The notes: generated by a model from the sequence alone, not told the origin. A stretch of DNA of 64,000 bases from Cryptomeria japonica (GCF_030272615.1 NC_081414.1:234470733-234534732), one strand, 5' to 3'; positions 1-11,318 are shown, numbered from the stretch's first letter. Translations and numbers: made by a program.

Positions 1-11
1 GGCAAGCATTC

Positions 12-536
12 ATGGCTTCTACAAGAGGAAAGACTCACTCTTTTGGAACAAGAAAAGGAAAAGCTCTATGTGCTACTATCAGTCATGATCCAGAGAGATG
101 GCTTCTAGATTCAGGGGCTTCTCATCATATGGCATCTTCGCAGTCTATGTTCTCTACATTTGAGCCTTGCACCATGCCACAGATTTTGATGGGCAATCAT
201 ACATACATGGATGTGATTGGGAAAGGATCTATTGACATTGGGGATAACTCCTTCAATGATGTGTTGTGTGTACCCCACTTGACAAACAATCTTCTTTCTA
301 TCTATCAAATCACACATGGCGCAACTAAGAGAGTTGTGGAGTTCACACCTGACTCAGTTTTCATTAGAGACATGGAGACTAGAGCTATCATTGCGACTGG
401 GGTGGTTGACATGCATCTCGGTTATACTCCTTTTCAGATTTTGTTGATGATGATGATTTCACATTTGATGATTCTACACATGATGATCACACTTATTGTG
501 ATGGTTCAGACTTTGAGGAGAACTTTGGACACTTGA
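12..536 (+). pseudogene. Copia aspartic protease region (partial, frameshifted)
   Basis: In copia polyproteins this protease processes Gag-Pol in the virus-like particle. The frame shows the catalytic core WLLDSGASHHM (residues about 30-40), followed by the flap-like stretch with VIGKGSIDIG and the ending VLCVPHLTNNLLS, which is the standard order of the copia protease and start of the gag-pre-integrase region. The ATG at 12 opens the visible frame but is unlikely to be the true start, since Gag should precede it outside the window. The last 35 residues are hydrophobic frameshift product; the sequence continues in another frame from about 430. No zinc knuckle is visible upstream. Confidence 0.8.
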
Positions 537-1309
537 ACATGGGGATTCTCACATGTGACCCCATTCTTGAGTCTTGTATTCCATCTCCTCATATTGATAT
601 CACATCACCTATTGCACCTGATGATGCAGATAGTGCGACAGTTTTGCCTTCATGTCATTCAGTGCAGCAGGATATTCATTGTCTTCCAGCTACAAATTCA
701 TGGGATGATTACATGACAGATATTAGAGGTTTGTTTGTGGAATCCTACATTGCAGATTTGGGAGACATCATTGATGACATTCATCTTCTCTTTGATTAAG
801 GTGATCCTTCTTCGATTGTTCATTCTCTACATGATCATTCTTTCGAGGTTGATATGATTGTGGATACTTATGTACAGCAGTTGGAGGAGGTCTCTTTATG
901 TTTTGAGGAGACATATGAGTCTTTGGAACATGTTCTACATCCATCTCCACTAGATCTTGGAGTGCCTTTTTCAGCAGTGTGGCCCAGTTTACCACCTTTG
1001 GAGGGGGTATCTTTCAGCATCGACATGGGGACACTTGAGCAGTTTTCAGAGATTCCTTTCATCATGAGTTTTCTTCATACATCTTCCATTCATGATTGGG
1101 GAGACTTCATGGATACACCTTTGGTTTTGTTTCTTCCTAAGGGGAGGAATGTTGTTCGACGTTCGTGGAGCAGTTTCTTCATACATCAAGCTTCTTCCAT
1201 TGGTGCAGATTCTCCATTGAGGGGGGGTCACAGTTTGACTTCTCTTCTTCTCTCATATGGGGGGGACTTTTTCCTCACATGGGGTTTTGTTCCTCACATT
1301 CTTCTATGA
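430..1309 (+). pseudogene. Acidic, histidine-rich degenerate frame downstream of protease
   Basis: After a frameshift near 430 one frame continues to 1309 with a single TAA at 797-799. The product is rich in Asp, His, Ser and Phe (runs such as DFVDDDDFTFDDSTHDDH) and resembles no integrase or RT motif. The second half is low-complexity Ser/Phe/His with repeated Trp-Gly-Asp-Phe. It occupies the place where pol should be. I cannot assign a function; it could be a replacement domain in a non-autonomous element or decayed spacer. Confidence 0.4.
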
Positions 1310-1522
1310 GAGTTCTCTTGTATAGCTTTCTTCTCTCTTTTGGGGGAGGGTTTTTTCCCATTGGGTTTTTCTCTCTTTCCCCACTTTGTGAGAGATTTTA
1401 TTGCATTGGTTTGCATGCATTTGCATTTGTACATGGGTACCTAACATGGCCTCATAGCCGGGACCCATCTTGCATTGCTTAGTTGCATTGTAGACTTAAG
1501 TGCATTCCCCTAAGTTGCACTT
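1310..1522 (+). other. Untranslated 3' region of the pol-less element
   Basis: T-rich sequence with short G runs and no credible frame, lying between the last degenerate frame and the polypurine tract. Nothing else is recognised. Confidence 0.4.
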
Positions 1523-1531
1523 AAGGGGGGG
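1523..1531 (+). promoter_or_regulatory. Polypurine tract (plus-strand primer)
   Basis: AAGGGGGGG lies directly before the LTR start TGTTGG. This is the expected primer position for plus-strand DNA synthesis, and it fixes the orientation of the element as rightward. Confidence 0.85.
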
Positions 1532-2010
1532 TGTTGGTGTAAATAATTATTCATCATGGATATTATTACACTTACTTAAGTTTACTTAGGATAATGCATT
1601 TCATAGTAGTTTGGATATGAGACACTTGGGTGTTTGTGCCACATTGGGATAGTGTGTGTAGGAGAAATTCCACCTTTTATGGTGTTGATCTTGTTATTAC
1701 ACTATCATATCCACTTATTGTGGAGTGATAATTCCACCTTCGATGGGTGATCCACCTCATGTGGAATATTATATTATTTCTCCTACCTACCCACACCTAT
1801 TTCCTACCTACCCTTGTTTCTTATTGAGCCACATGTCATGTTTGTGTGCTCATACATCCATATGGCCTTGCCTATATAAGCAAGCCTCTATTCATTGTAT
1901 GTAATTTTTTGAATCATTTTCTATTGATGAGAATACAGTTTATTCTTGTCCTATATTGTGTCTCTATCTTGTACATTTCATTGACCTTTTGATCTTGGCA
2001 AAATCCAACA
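1532..2010 (+). repeat. 3' LTR (479 bp) of pol-less copia-type element
   Basis: Starts TGTTGG and ends CCAACA, a 6-bp perfect inverted terminus of the TG...CA class. It contains a TATA box, TATATAAG, at 1873-1880, followed about 50 bp later by an R-like stretch (ATTGATGAGAATACAG). It is preceded by a polypurine tract. The right end abuts antisense copia RNase H coding sequence, which reads into the LTR by chance for about 30 codons. Confidence 0.85.
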
Positions 2011-2459
2011 ACTTCATTAAGGGGCTGAACCCCTAATTCACCTCTTAAATAGGTAAATTTAGTCTTCGGTAAGGGCTTAGTGAATATGTCTACTAGCTGC
2101 TCCCGACTGGAAACATGTTCTAATACAACCTCTTTGTTTTGAACCCTCTCTCTCAAGAAATGATACTTGAGCTCAATGTGCTTAGTTCTAGCATGTAATA
2201 CTGGATTCTTGGAAATATTTATTGCACTTGTGTTGTCACAAAATATACTCACCAGTTCAGATATAGATACTTTGAAACCATCCAATACATGCTTCATCCA
2301 TATTGCTTGAGTGTAGTTCATAAATGCTGACACATACTCCGCTTCAGCTATAGACTAGGAAGTACAAATCTTCTTCTTACTCATCCATGAGACTAGTCTT
2401 CCACCAAGAAAGAATGCTCCACCGATTGTGCTCTTCCAGTCATCCACATTACTTGCCTA
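2011..2459 (-). pseudogene. Copia RNase H (C-terminal Pol)
   Basis: Degrades the RNA strand of RNA/DNA hybrids during reverse transcription. Visible on the minus strand: SIAEAEYVSA, then CDNTSAINISKNP, then the hallmark ARTKHIELKYHFLRERV and IFTKPLPKTKF near the end. A TAG at 2355-2357 replaces Gln before SIAEAEY, and a TAG at 2457-2459 replaces the Trp expected after DAD in the DADWA motif. The terminal residues GELGVQPLNEV sit right at the junction with the inserted LTR, so the last codons and stop are lost. Confidence 0.9.
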
Positions 2460-3791
2460 ATCTGCATCGGTAAATACTTTGAGATTAAAATCACCATTGT
2501 ATGGATACCACAATCCATAATCAACTGTCCCTTTCATGTATATAAGAATCCTCTTTACCGCTACTAAGTGGGATTCTCTTGGACTCTTCTGAAAATGGGC
2601 TACAATGCCCACTGCATGAGAAATATCCGGTTTGTTGTGTGCCACATAGTGCAACTTACCGATCATTGACCAATACTCCTTCTCATTCACCAACGTTGAC
2701 TCATCTTCCTTAGTCAATTTGCAGCCAGTCACCATCGCTGTACCAACTGGTTTGCTCTCCTCCATGCCAAAGGTCTTCAATATGTCTTTGACATACTTGG
2801 ACTGGGTAATAAAGATACTCTCTTTCATCTATTGAATCTGTAGACCAATGAAGAACTTTATCTCTCCAATCAGAGACATCTCAAACTCTTTCTTCATTTC
2901 ATCTGCAAATGCATGGCTCATTTCATCATCTCCTCCAAAGATTATGTCATCTACAAACACTTCACAGATCAGAATCTGATCTCCTTTAGATTTCAAGTAA
3001 ATGTTGTTGTCCTCACTTGTTCTCTGAAATCCTATCTTCACAAGATGAGAGTGTAACCGTTCATACCATGCCCTTGGTTCTTGCTTCAATCCATACAGGG
3101 CATTGTGTAATCTACACACCATGTCACTATCTTCTGATAAGGCAAACCCATCTGGTTGCTCAATATACACTTCCTCTTCTAGGATTCCATCCAAGAATGC
3201 AAACTTCACATCCATTTGATATACCTTGAATCCTTTAAATGGCATTCGAACACCTTCCAGTCTTGCCACTAGGGCAAAGGTTTCTCCATAGTCTTCTCCC
3301 TCTTCTTGAGCATATCCCTTGCATACAAGTCTTGCCTTGTTCCTTACAACCGTGCCTTCTTCATTCAGCTTATTCCTAAGGACCCATTTGGTACCTATGA
3401 CATTCTTGTGTTCTGGTCTGGGTACCAAAGACCATGTTGCATTTGTTTCTATCCAATCTAGCTCTTCTTCCATTGCCTTAATCCAATCTTCATCTATAAG
3501 TGCCTCTCTAGTAGTTTTAGGCTCAAATTCAGAAATCATGCAAGAGTTTTCTTTCACCTTTCTTCTTGTGAGTATCCCTGCATCTTTATCTCCTATGATC
3601 TGCTTAGGATCATGATTTAGTTTCACATATCTAGGAATGATTCTAGTTGGTTCTACTTTCTTTTCCTCTTCTTCTTCTTCTCCATCTTCTTCTTCACCTA
3701 TTGCAGCTTCTACCGGTATAGGAACACTGAGATCTTTGCTTGTTTCTTTCTTAACTGGCTCCCAAGAGGCTACACCCAGTTCATCTTCCAC
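2457..3791 (-). pseudogene. Copia reverse transcriptase
   Basis: RNA-dependent DNA polymerase of the element. Order on the minus strand: an acidic linker with an EEEEEEKK run, then the RT start ([20 protein letters not shown]), [36 protein letters not shown], and the catalytic box FVDDIIFG in place of the usual YVDD. After the TAG at 2829-2831 (Gln expected) the frame continues through MKESIFITQSKYVKDIL and KPDISHAVGIVAHF to the DAD of the RNase H junction. The two catalytic aspartates of VDD are present; only stops kill the frame. Confidence 0.93.
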
Positions 3792-4440
3792 TTGCTTGTT
3801 GCAGGTTTCCTCGGGTTTCTCAGGGGATTCATCAACCCTGATGTTGATACTCTCAATAATTCTCTAAGTTCTATTGTCATAGCATTTAAGAGCTTTGCTC
3901 TTAGTGGAATATCTTGGGAATATTCCTTCATCACATTTAGCATCAAACTTGCTCAGATGCTCACCTCTCTTGATGCAACACTTACTGCCAAAGACTTTAA
4001 AATAACTCATAGTGGGAGTCTTCCCTATCTAGTACTCATATATCTTTACCTTTCTTGATGAGTACCCAGTTCATAGTATAGACTGCAGTGCTCACTGCTT
4101 CTCTCCAAAAAGTGTGAGCAACCTTTCCTTGGATCAGCATTGTTCTGGCTGCTTCAACTACAGTTTTGTTATTCCTTTCTGCTATGCCATTCTGTTGTGG
4201 TGTCCTTGGGGCAGACAACCGCCTCTTGATACCATTCTCTTCACAGTACTTGTTGAATTCATCAGAAGTGAATTCACCTCCTTGATTAGTTCTTAGGCAT
4301 TTTATCCTTTGACCACTTTCCTTCTATATTAATGCTCTAAAGGCTTTGAACTTTCCAAATGCCTCAGACTTGTCTTTCAAGAATGTGACCCACATCATTC
4401 TTAAGCAGTCATCAGTAAGAATCATGAAATACCTATCTCC
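3792..4440 (-). pseudogene. Copia integrase core, stop-ridden
   Basis: Would join the cDNA to the chromosome. Reading the minus strand from 4440: DRYFMILTDDCLRMMWV, KSEAFGKFKAFKAL, then LRTNQGGEFTSDEF, then SAPRTPQQNGIAERNN. The second catalytic Asp (normally LRTDxGGEF) reads Asn, a GAT>AAT change. The Glu of NGIAERNN is kept. A TAG lies at 4324-4326 (Gln>stop), and the part after GKDI is frameshifted down to the RT linker. The protein is inactive on three counts. Confidence 0.88.
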
Positions 4441-5391
4441 CTAAATACTTCTAGTTTTCATTGGACCACACAGATCAGTGTGCACAAGATCAAGTAAGTT
4501 CTCTGCTGAAAAAGACTTACCTTTGAAAGTTGAGGAAGACATCTTCCCAAGTTGACATTCTCTGCACAAAGAATTCTCTAGTTTGTTCAGCAAAGGCAAT
4601 CCTCTTACTACCTTGATCTTACTCACCTTTACAATATTATCAAAATTCATATGACAAAGTCTCTTATCCCACATCCAACTGTCATCAAACTTCGCCATTA
4701 GACATTGACTAATCTTGGCATTCAACTGAAACAAGCTACCTTTGGTTTGCTTACTGGTGGAAATAAGTTCGCTAATCTTTCCAATTATACTGCAGACTTC
4801 ACCTTTGAACTCTAGAATGAGTTCTTTGTCATTTAGCTGAGCAACACTCAAAAGGTTATGCTTAAGACCTTCTACCCAGTAGAAATCATCTACACTGCTC
4901 TTTCCATTCAGTGTGATGGATCCTTTACCTTTCACCAAACAAGGTGCATCGTTGCCAAACCGGACAACACCTCCATCATATTCTTCCAGAGACAGAAACT
5001 TTCTCCGCTCACCAGTCATGTTGTCAAAACACCCGCTATCAATGATCCACTCATTTGAGTTGTCAATTTGAGAGACAAGGGCTTTCATGTCAGACACTTC
5101 TTCCTTTACAGCTACAAACACTATATCCTCATTCTCTTCATCCTCAGATTCTTCATTAGTAGCACCTTCATCCACTGCAACAAGACAATTTCTCCTACCT
5201 CCTCCTTTATACTTTCTAAACCTTTCTGGTTTATCCTTATTATCATTGTTAGGACAATTTACAGCTATATGTCCTATCTTATTGCAGGAAAAACATTTTA
5301 GAGGAAGCTTACCTCTGTATTTTCCGGTGCCTTTTGGAAGTCTCTTGGCAAGAAGAGCTTCAAACTCCATCAGAATCTCTTCATCATCCAT
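4441..5391 (-). pseudogene. Copia nucleocapsid zinc knuckle, protease and gag-pre-integrase
   Basis: A 316-residue open stretch. Residues about 33-46 form one CCHC knuckle, CFSCNKIGHIAVNC, for RNA packaging. A Lys/Arg then Glu-rich linker follows. The protease signature WIIDSGCFDNMTG sits at about residue 115-127 and continues with VKGKGSITLNG. The gag-pre-integrase domain shows HNLLSVAQL, WDKRLCHMNFDNI and the CRECQLGKMSS zinc motif, ending at VHTDLCGPM, which supplies the first catalytic Asp of integrase. A TAG at 4441 replaces the Gln expected before GDRYFM. Confidence 0.92.
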
Positions 5392-5400
5392 ATCTCTCCA

Positions 5401-6084
5401 TTACCTAGATTCATAACTGGTACTTACTTCTTTGCCATTTCTGGTTGGTGCAATAGATGCTCTAAAAGCTGACTCACTCTTTTGAACACTGCCATCATAT
5501 CTATTCAACTCATATGCAATCAACTTAGCAATAATAGAGTCTAAGGATACCTTGGTTTTGTCAATAGACCATAGCTCTTGAATAGTTGCAACTCTGATTG
5601 CATAGATCGATAACAATGATCTCAAAACTTTACTAACAACGGTGGTATCATCAATTGTTCCACCAGTGCTCTTGATATCTCCAACTACAGTCTTGATCCT
5701 TATGTCATACTATTGAATGGTCTCTCCTTCAACCATCCTCATGTCTTCAAATTTTCCTCTAAGGCTCTCTTCCTTAGCTTGCTTGACATGCTCATCACCA
5801 CCATAAATGGTTTCCAGAGTGTCCCATACATCCTTAGGACTGTCCTTGTCTTGTACATCAATGAACTCAATATCGGATAGGCTACTAATAAAGGCTTCCA
5901 TGACTTGTCCATTTTTTTGAATTTCTCTTTTCTGATAATCGGTTAGAGTGCCAGTGGGGATAACATAGACATTCTCAACATAGCTCCAATGTTGAGCACC
6001 CAAACTCTTAATATAAATCTTCATTTTGTCCTTCCATATTTTGAAGTTATCTCTATTGAACTTAGGACCTTCCCTCTTCATCAT
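5401..6084 (-). pseudogene. Copia Gag (capsid) region
   Basis: Builds the virus-like particle. Starts with MMKREGPKFNRDNFKIWK at 6084, matching the usual copia Gag opening (F-x-G-x-N-F-x-x-W). It continues through KDVWDTLETIYGG, LRGKFEDMRMVEGETIQ and, after a TAG at 5710-5712 (Gln>stop), YDIRIKTVVGDIK and RSLLSIYAIRV. A TAA at 5401 separates it from the zinc-knuckle frame. The ATG at 6082-6084 is chosen because it lies about 60 nt after the primer-binding site with no earlier in-frame coding signal. Confidence 0.9.
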
Positions 6085-6140
6085 TAAAGCAAGATCTTTT
6101 ACCTCAAGAGGTTAAGCTTATATCACTGAGGACTTGGAGT

Positions 6141-6153
6141 TGCTCTAATACCA
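6141..6153 (-). promoter_or_regulatory. Primer-binding site, tRNA-iMet
   Basis: The minus strand reads TGGTATTAGAGCA two bases after the LTR end. It matches the plant copia primer site TGGTATCAGAGC, complementary to initiator methionine tRNA, with one C>T difference. Confidence 0.88.
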
Positions 6154-6155
6154 AT

Positions 6156-6909
6156 TGATGAATAATGATGAACAACAAATATCCTAAACCGTACTGAGAG
6201 GGGGGGTTGAATCAATACATACAAAAACTTCTCAACAACTTATCAAGTTAAAACAATTCTAACTAGTTGTCTTCATCACTGAACTTAACCATGGCAATAC
6301 CAGTTAAACACAGTAAAACTTTAGACATCTAAACCATTAAAACTGAATACTTCAAATAACATTCAATACTTGATAACTACTTCACCAATATACTCATGCA
6401 TGTGTTGTACTAGTAATGCCATAACCATTAACTTTGCATGCATATACATCTAAACAAAGACTTCTCAATCATCACATGAAAAATGCACAACTCATGACAC
6501 ATAGATTTTTCATGTGGAAACCCAAATGGAAAATGCTAAGAAGAATGTTCATTCCCGAGGTATACATTTAATGCAATCAATCTTCACATGAAAGATCCTC
6601 AAGGAAATCCTTCACGTGCACAAAACTAGCATGGCATCTTGATCTCATCCTTATCTCTTAGCTAACTTATCACAAAATGTCACCGGTTGCATCGCATAAG
6701 CTATATTGCCAAACCAAAAACCCTAGAGCTGAGATTACCAATCAATAGTCACACTTAGTGAAACCCTGACACCGGTTCACTACATCTCTTCATATTGGTT
6801 CTCCAACTTGAACCTCAGTAACAACATCTTCCTATCTTCATACCAGTTCACCTGCACTTATTGACATCAATGACAACATACATTATCATCATATCATCAT
6901 ATGCCAACA
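6156..6909 (-). repeat. 5' LTR (754 bp) of antisense copia element
   Basis: On the minus strand it starts TGTTGGCATATGATG at 6909 and ends ATTCATCA at 6156, two bases before the primer site. It shares with the LTRs of N1 and C an early GTCATTGATG motif and, about 45 bp before its end, a C7 tract followed by CTCTCAGTA. No partner LTR is in the window. The bases outside the LTR start, CTCTA (6910-6914), would be the target duplication if the other end were available. Confidence 0.8.
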
Positions 6910-6928
6910 CTCTACTCCACCCATAAGT

Positions 6929-9600
6929 GTTATTTTAAGTGAAGAGGAAATTGAATATGCAAATATTGAGCATGATATTGAAAATGAAAATGAAAATGTA
7001 GAGATTGATATTGAAAATGTTCAACATGATATTCAAATTGGGAATGAGAATGTTGAAATCAATATTCAAAATGTTCAACATGATATTGAATTTGGAAATG
7101 AAAATGTGGGAATTGATACTTAAAATTTTCAACATCAAATTGAATATGAAAATGTTGACATTGGAAGTGAAAATGTTGGAATGGGCATTGAAGGTGAAAA
7201 TGTTGGAATTGACATTGAAGGTGAAAATTTTGGACCAAGTGAACGTTGTGTATCACCAAATTACATGAGAAATGAAGACCCTTGTGTGGAAGAAAGACAA
7301 ATTCCAAATTCAAGACCTTCAAGAACCCCAAAATGGTTACTTGTAATTGATGAGAACATTATAGACAATCTTGAAGGCAAGGGGTCAACACGAACTATTC
7401 GATTGTGGGCTACACATCTTTTCAAGCAATATTTTAGCAATAAGACATTGACCGAGAAATGATAACTTTTTGTACAATTTATAAAGATGTAAAAGATGAG
7501 ACCTTTTTAGCCAAATTGAAGATTTGTGTGGACAAGAAGATGGAGAAAAATTCTATTATTGTCAAAAATCCTTTTAATTCTCTCAGTTCTATTGGAAAGA
7601 ATAGCAAGGAAAAAGATAAGAGAGTTGCTCGAAAAGTGATTACAAACTCCTTAGTAAGCCATCATTTGACAAAGGCTCTCTTTACCAAATAAAATTGTCT
7701 TGATTTCAACATATATCATAAAACTTTGGATAGAGAACTTGCAAGAAGAGAAAGGCTCGCCGATCCTCTTCAAAATGATATATGGGCTTTTGGTGGGAGG
7801 CTTCCATGTGTTGATAATAAGTTGATCGATAATGTAAAGGAGGAAATTAAATAATTTTGGCACTCTAACTCTAGAGTATCACCCAATGTAAAGGATGTTT
7901 TAATGTTAATAATTCGCAATCGAGACTGCACACTGCATCCTAAATATTTTTTGGAATCAAGCCAAACAATGTCGTTCAAAAAAATTGTGAAACACATCCA
8001 ACTTTGCAAATCTCACAAAAGGCTTTTGAATCTTTGAAGCCATTTTATTGTGTACCTCTTAAGATTCCTAATACTCTTTGTTGCAAATACCATGTGGAGT
8101 TTTCAATGTACCATGAACTATTATGCTATATTCATTCTACTTTGCATACTAACGAAATCTTGCAGGAGTGTGGTGCAATGCAACTTTCGAAATCATCAAG
8201 GGACTTGCTAGATCTATTTTTATGTCCTAGAGATGATGGTTATTTTTTCTATAGAAAGAATTGTTTAAATGAGAATTACTCACGATGTGGTGGCTTGTCA
8301 AAGTTTATTTCATGTTTTCACGAGGGCAGAAAACATGAATTTTGGCAAGAATATTATTGAGAAAAATAGATATGAGATGGTCAAATATACTTTGAAGAGT
8401 GGAGGTGAAAGTTCTAGATGGGAGTTGATCTCTACAGAAGTCAGTGTTGCTGATTTTATTTTAGATTTTAAGGAAAATCTTTTCTACAAGTATGTAAGGC
8501 ATATCCATAGGTATCAAAGGTTGGATCAACAATTCAAGATGTGTAAGGACTCTTTCCCAATTGGAACTATTATATCAATGGTCGATTTTGCAGAAAACTA
8601 CACATTGCAACCACAAAATGAGGTACAAGCTCAATATTACAATTTTATGCAGATCGTTATTTTTGTCCACATAAAAAATAGACATGCCCCTAATAGTACA
8701 GAAGAGGATAGGAAGATAATCAAGGAGTATCATTTTTATATGAGTGATGATAGATCTCGCTCCTCCGAGCATGTGCAACATTGTTTTGAGAATTTTTTTG
8801 AGTTCTTCCAAGAAAAAGATATTGCAATGCATGGACATCTCATTTGATCAGATAATTGCACAGTTCAATTCAAGAATGCTCGTATGTTTTATTAGTTGAG
8901 TAGAATACATGCAGAGAGGGGTGTGCCTCATATTTGGATTTTTTTTGAAGTTGGTCATGGGAAAGGGGAGCATGATGGAGTAGGTGCATGTTTGAAGGGA
9001 GCTCTAGTTAAGGAGAAATTGAGGATTTCATGTGCTAAATTTTATGATACACATTCTGTTGTTGATTGGTGTAATTCAACAATGTCATAGGGAGGGACAC
9101 TTGATTTAGCAGTGCACAGATTCTTTTGGTTGGTTGAGGAGGGCACAGTAGGACATAGATTGAATTATCAAATGCAAGTACATGGAGCATTTGGACATGA
9201 GAGTTGGATTATTTTTGTCAGAGTTGTATTCAGTGTATCTAAGATCAATACGAGTCAAGTGAGTGGGTGGATACATGGGTTCCACAATATCTAACTCCTT
9301 TATTTCCAACAATATCCATGTCAAATGATGGCATGGAAAGTTTAGTTGAGTATGACCATCTTTCAAATCTTCTACAACCAGGACATGTTTTTGTAGTCTT
9401 TGCATCACAAAGGAATGAAGAGAGATCAAACTACTGGTTGGCATGATATGTACAGGGAAAGAAGAAGCTAACACAAATGATGATAGATGATGACAGGTTC
9501 ATGTATCCTACAGGTTCATTTGTTGTTGCAGGAACTTAGTTGCAAACATAGATGATTAGAAAGAATGGCATACCTGAATTTGATGTCATAACCCTAAATT
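6929..9600 (+). pseudogene. DDE-like transposase fossil of the HGKG/DG type
   Basis: Read in successive frames this is one protein of about 850 codons. Order: acidic Asn/Glu repeats (6929-7230); a segment with TPKWLLVIDENIIDNLEG; a Lys-rich region; KRLLNL then FYCVPLKIPNTLCCKYH (near 8045); a Cys-rich segment CPRDDGYFFYRKNC ending in CGG (about 8224-8295); DFAENY (8584); YHFYMSDDRS (about 8730); NCTVQFKNARMFY (about 8852); FFEVGHGKGEHDGVGACLK (about 8944-9000); and a tail with YWLA and KKLTQMMIDDD. The acidic residues in DFAENY, the SD before NCTVQFKN, and GKGEHDG are candidate catalytic triad members. I know this motif order from transposase-like proteins of animals and plants but cannot name the superfamily. 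In-frame TGA 8845, TAG 8893 and TAG 9088, with shifts near 7460 and 8000, make it dead. No terminal inverted repeats were identified. Confidence 0.6.
6945..7236 (+). repeat. Coding minisatellite, acidic Asn/Glu repeats
   Basis: Degenerate units of about 50 bp, e.g. AATGTTCAACATGATATT, recur about five times and translate as repeats of the kind ENVEIDIENVQHDI, with GENVGIDIEGEN at the end. They form the N-terminus of the transposase-like frame. A TAA near 7120 interrupts the array. Confidence 0.65.
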
Positions 9601-9847
9601 TCACTCAATATTTTAAATATATTTTTTAAATTGAATTAGAATGATTGAGAATAACTTCTTTATAAATACTAAAGTAAATTGTTTTCTTTATAAAAAGTTA
9701 CGTTTAAAACTATATGTTAAAAATGTTTATTATAACTATTATATTTCAAAATCAAATATTTTCTTTAGATGTATAAATACATAAAAATAACAATAATATA
9801 TATATAAACTAGATGTTTTCTTTAAATGATATATTTTAATAGAAAAT
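9601..9847. other. AT-rich stretch, no gene
   Basis: Very AT-rich DNA with TATA runs and no open frame of substance. It follows the end of the transposase fossil. Confidence 0.5.
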
Positions 9848-10007
9848 GTATGAAGGGAATAATCATAAAATGTATGAAAGGAATAATCATGCATAAAATG
9901 TATGAAAGGAATAATCATAAAATGCATGAAAGGAATAATCATGCATAAATGCATGAAAGGAATAATCATAAAATGCATGAAGGGAATAATCATGAAATGT
10001 GTGAAGG
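9848..10007 (+). repeat. Minisatellite, alternating 24/28-bp units
   Basis: Six units built on GTATGAAAGGAATAATCATA, with lengths near 24, 28, 24, 27, 24 and 24 bp. The longer units carry an extra GCAT. The last unit decays at GTGTGAAGG. Confidence 0.85.
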
Positions 10008-11231
10008 TTGGATTTTTATTAAAAAAAGGGGGAGTTTTCCAAAATTAGGAGGGAAGGGAGCATTTCATTATTTTTGGAGCTTTATTTTTTTCATTTACCA
10101 ACAAATGAACTTAGCCAAATTTTCGAGAGAAAAGCGCTCTTCTTGCTTGATTTTTGGATTTTGAAGAATGAATTGGTTTGTGAGTGGATTTAAATAGGGT
10201 TTGTTGAATTGGAGTTGGAATTGGGAGGCCTTCAATTTGTCCAATAATTGTGCAAATTTGTTTGGTATGTTGGGAGTTCTTTGCATTTTCATTTTGGAGA
10301 AAAATGAAGTAAGACTACACATATCTTCTTCATTTCTTCATATTTTGATTTGAAATTTATTGCAAATAGATTTTAGTGTGATTTTAATAATTCTCCCTCT
10401 TTTAAGATTTTCTTTTGAATGAGTATATTATTTTTATGTTTCAAATTTGGAAAAATGTGGATTTATATGGGGAAATTCTGCTAAAATTTTGTTGGATTAT
10501 GGGAAGGGAATTTTGAATGCATTTTTGTGTTGTTGGGTGAATGGAGACCAATGGGTTTTCTTAGATTTTTGTCTTGAGAATTTTGAATAAGCTTTTTGAG
10601 GTCCATCAATGGATGATGGCCACTTGGACTGGATTTTTGTCCAAAAGTGAGCTCTGTTCAAAAAGTGGAATTTGAGTGTTTTGATATCATATTTTAATGT
10701 AGAATGATATATTTATATTATAACATTTCTTATTTGGCTCAATTTGAGTTTGTCTTCAATCAATTATGGACATGATAAGATAAACTTAAAATCAAGAGAA
10801 AGGGGTTAATCAAGGTTAGTAAAATGATGTGTAATTTATGTACCTTAAAGATGTAGTTTCAATTTGAATGCAATTCAATAAGTCATTATAGATGCTTTAA
10901 TCTATCTAAAAATTTATGGAATAAGGATTAATGCCAATCTAATAAATTAGCTTCAATGTCATCTACACAATTATTGACATGAAATAGTTGATATAGTAAA
11001 CTCTATAATTTCTTCATTTGACATGCACTACTTGTAGTGTAGATATTAAGAACAAGGATAGATAAATATAGGAGTATTTATGTCAAAGTTGTTCTTCAAG
11101 TGTATGATTCAAGAGTACCTTGTGATAATTAATGATGAACAATTGATTTAAACTTTAAGGTAGGGGACATAGATTAGTGTATCATTTCAAGGGAAAACTA
11201 GAATACCATAATTCATGATCTTTGTTATTAT
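10008..11231. other. Intergenic DNA, no gene recognised
   Basis: AT-rich sequence with no credible coding frame, LTR terminus or RNA gene. Short frames on both strands lack any motif I recognise. Confidence 0.5.
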
Positions 11232-11235
11232 CACA

Positions 11236-11317
<82 letters not shown>
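11232..11317. repeat. (CA)n microsatellite
   Basis: About 43 CA units with one interruption near 11238. The translated Val-Cys frame on the opposite strand is an artefact. Confidence 0.97.

Positions 11318-11318
<1 letters not shown>

Larger units (their letters stand above)
1..2010 (+). mobile_element. Pol-less copia-type LTR element, 3' portion
   Basis: The visible part holds a copia-type protease frame, about 1 kb of degenerate acidic frame, a polypurine tract and a terminal LTR. The 5' end lies outside the window. Only about 1 kb separates the protease from the polypurine tract, so integrase, RT and RNase H are absent rather than merely decayed. The LTR ends exactly where antisense copia coding sequence begins at 2011, so this element inserted into the 3' end of that older element. 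The target duplication cannot be checked because the left end is missing. It is either an internally deleted copia or a gag-protease-only (TR-GAG-like) element. Confidence 0.75.
2011..6909 (-). mobile_element. Ty1/copia retrotransposon, antisense, 3' end removed from view
   Basis: In minus-strand order: 5' LTR (6909-6156), tRNA-iMet primer site, Gag, zinc knuckle, protease, gag-pre-integrase, integrase, RT and RNase H. Integrase before RT is diagnostic of copia. The 3' LTR is not seen because another element inserted at 2010/2011, so the remainder lies left of the window. All frames carry nonsense changes, many CAG>TAG or TGG>TAG (2355, 2457, 2829, 4324, 4441, 5710), so it is dead. Its LTR has the same terminal style and C-tract as the pol-less elements N1 and C, making this lineage a candidate source of enzymes for them. 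Confidence 0.93.

Noticed and set aside
3017-3867. Plus-strand frames rich in Ser across the antisense copia pol
   Set aside because: Shadows of the minus-strand RT and its acidic linker.
9848-10007. Possible CRISPR-like array
   Set aside because: Units are contiguous with no unique spacers, and the DNA is plant nuclear.
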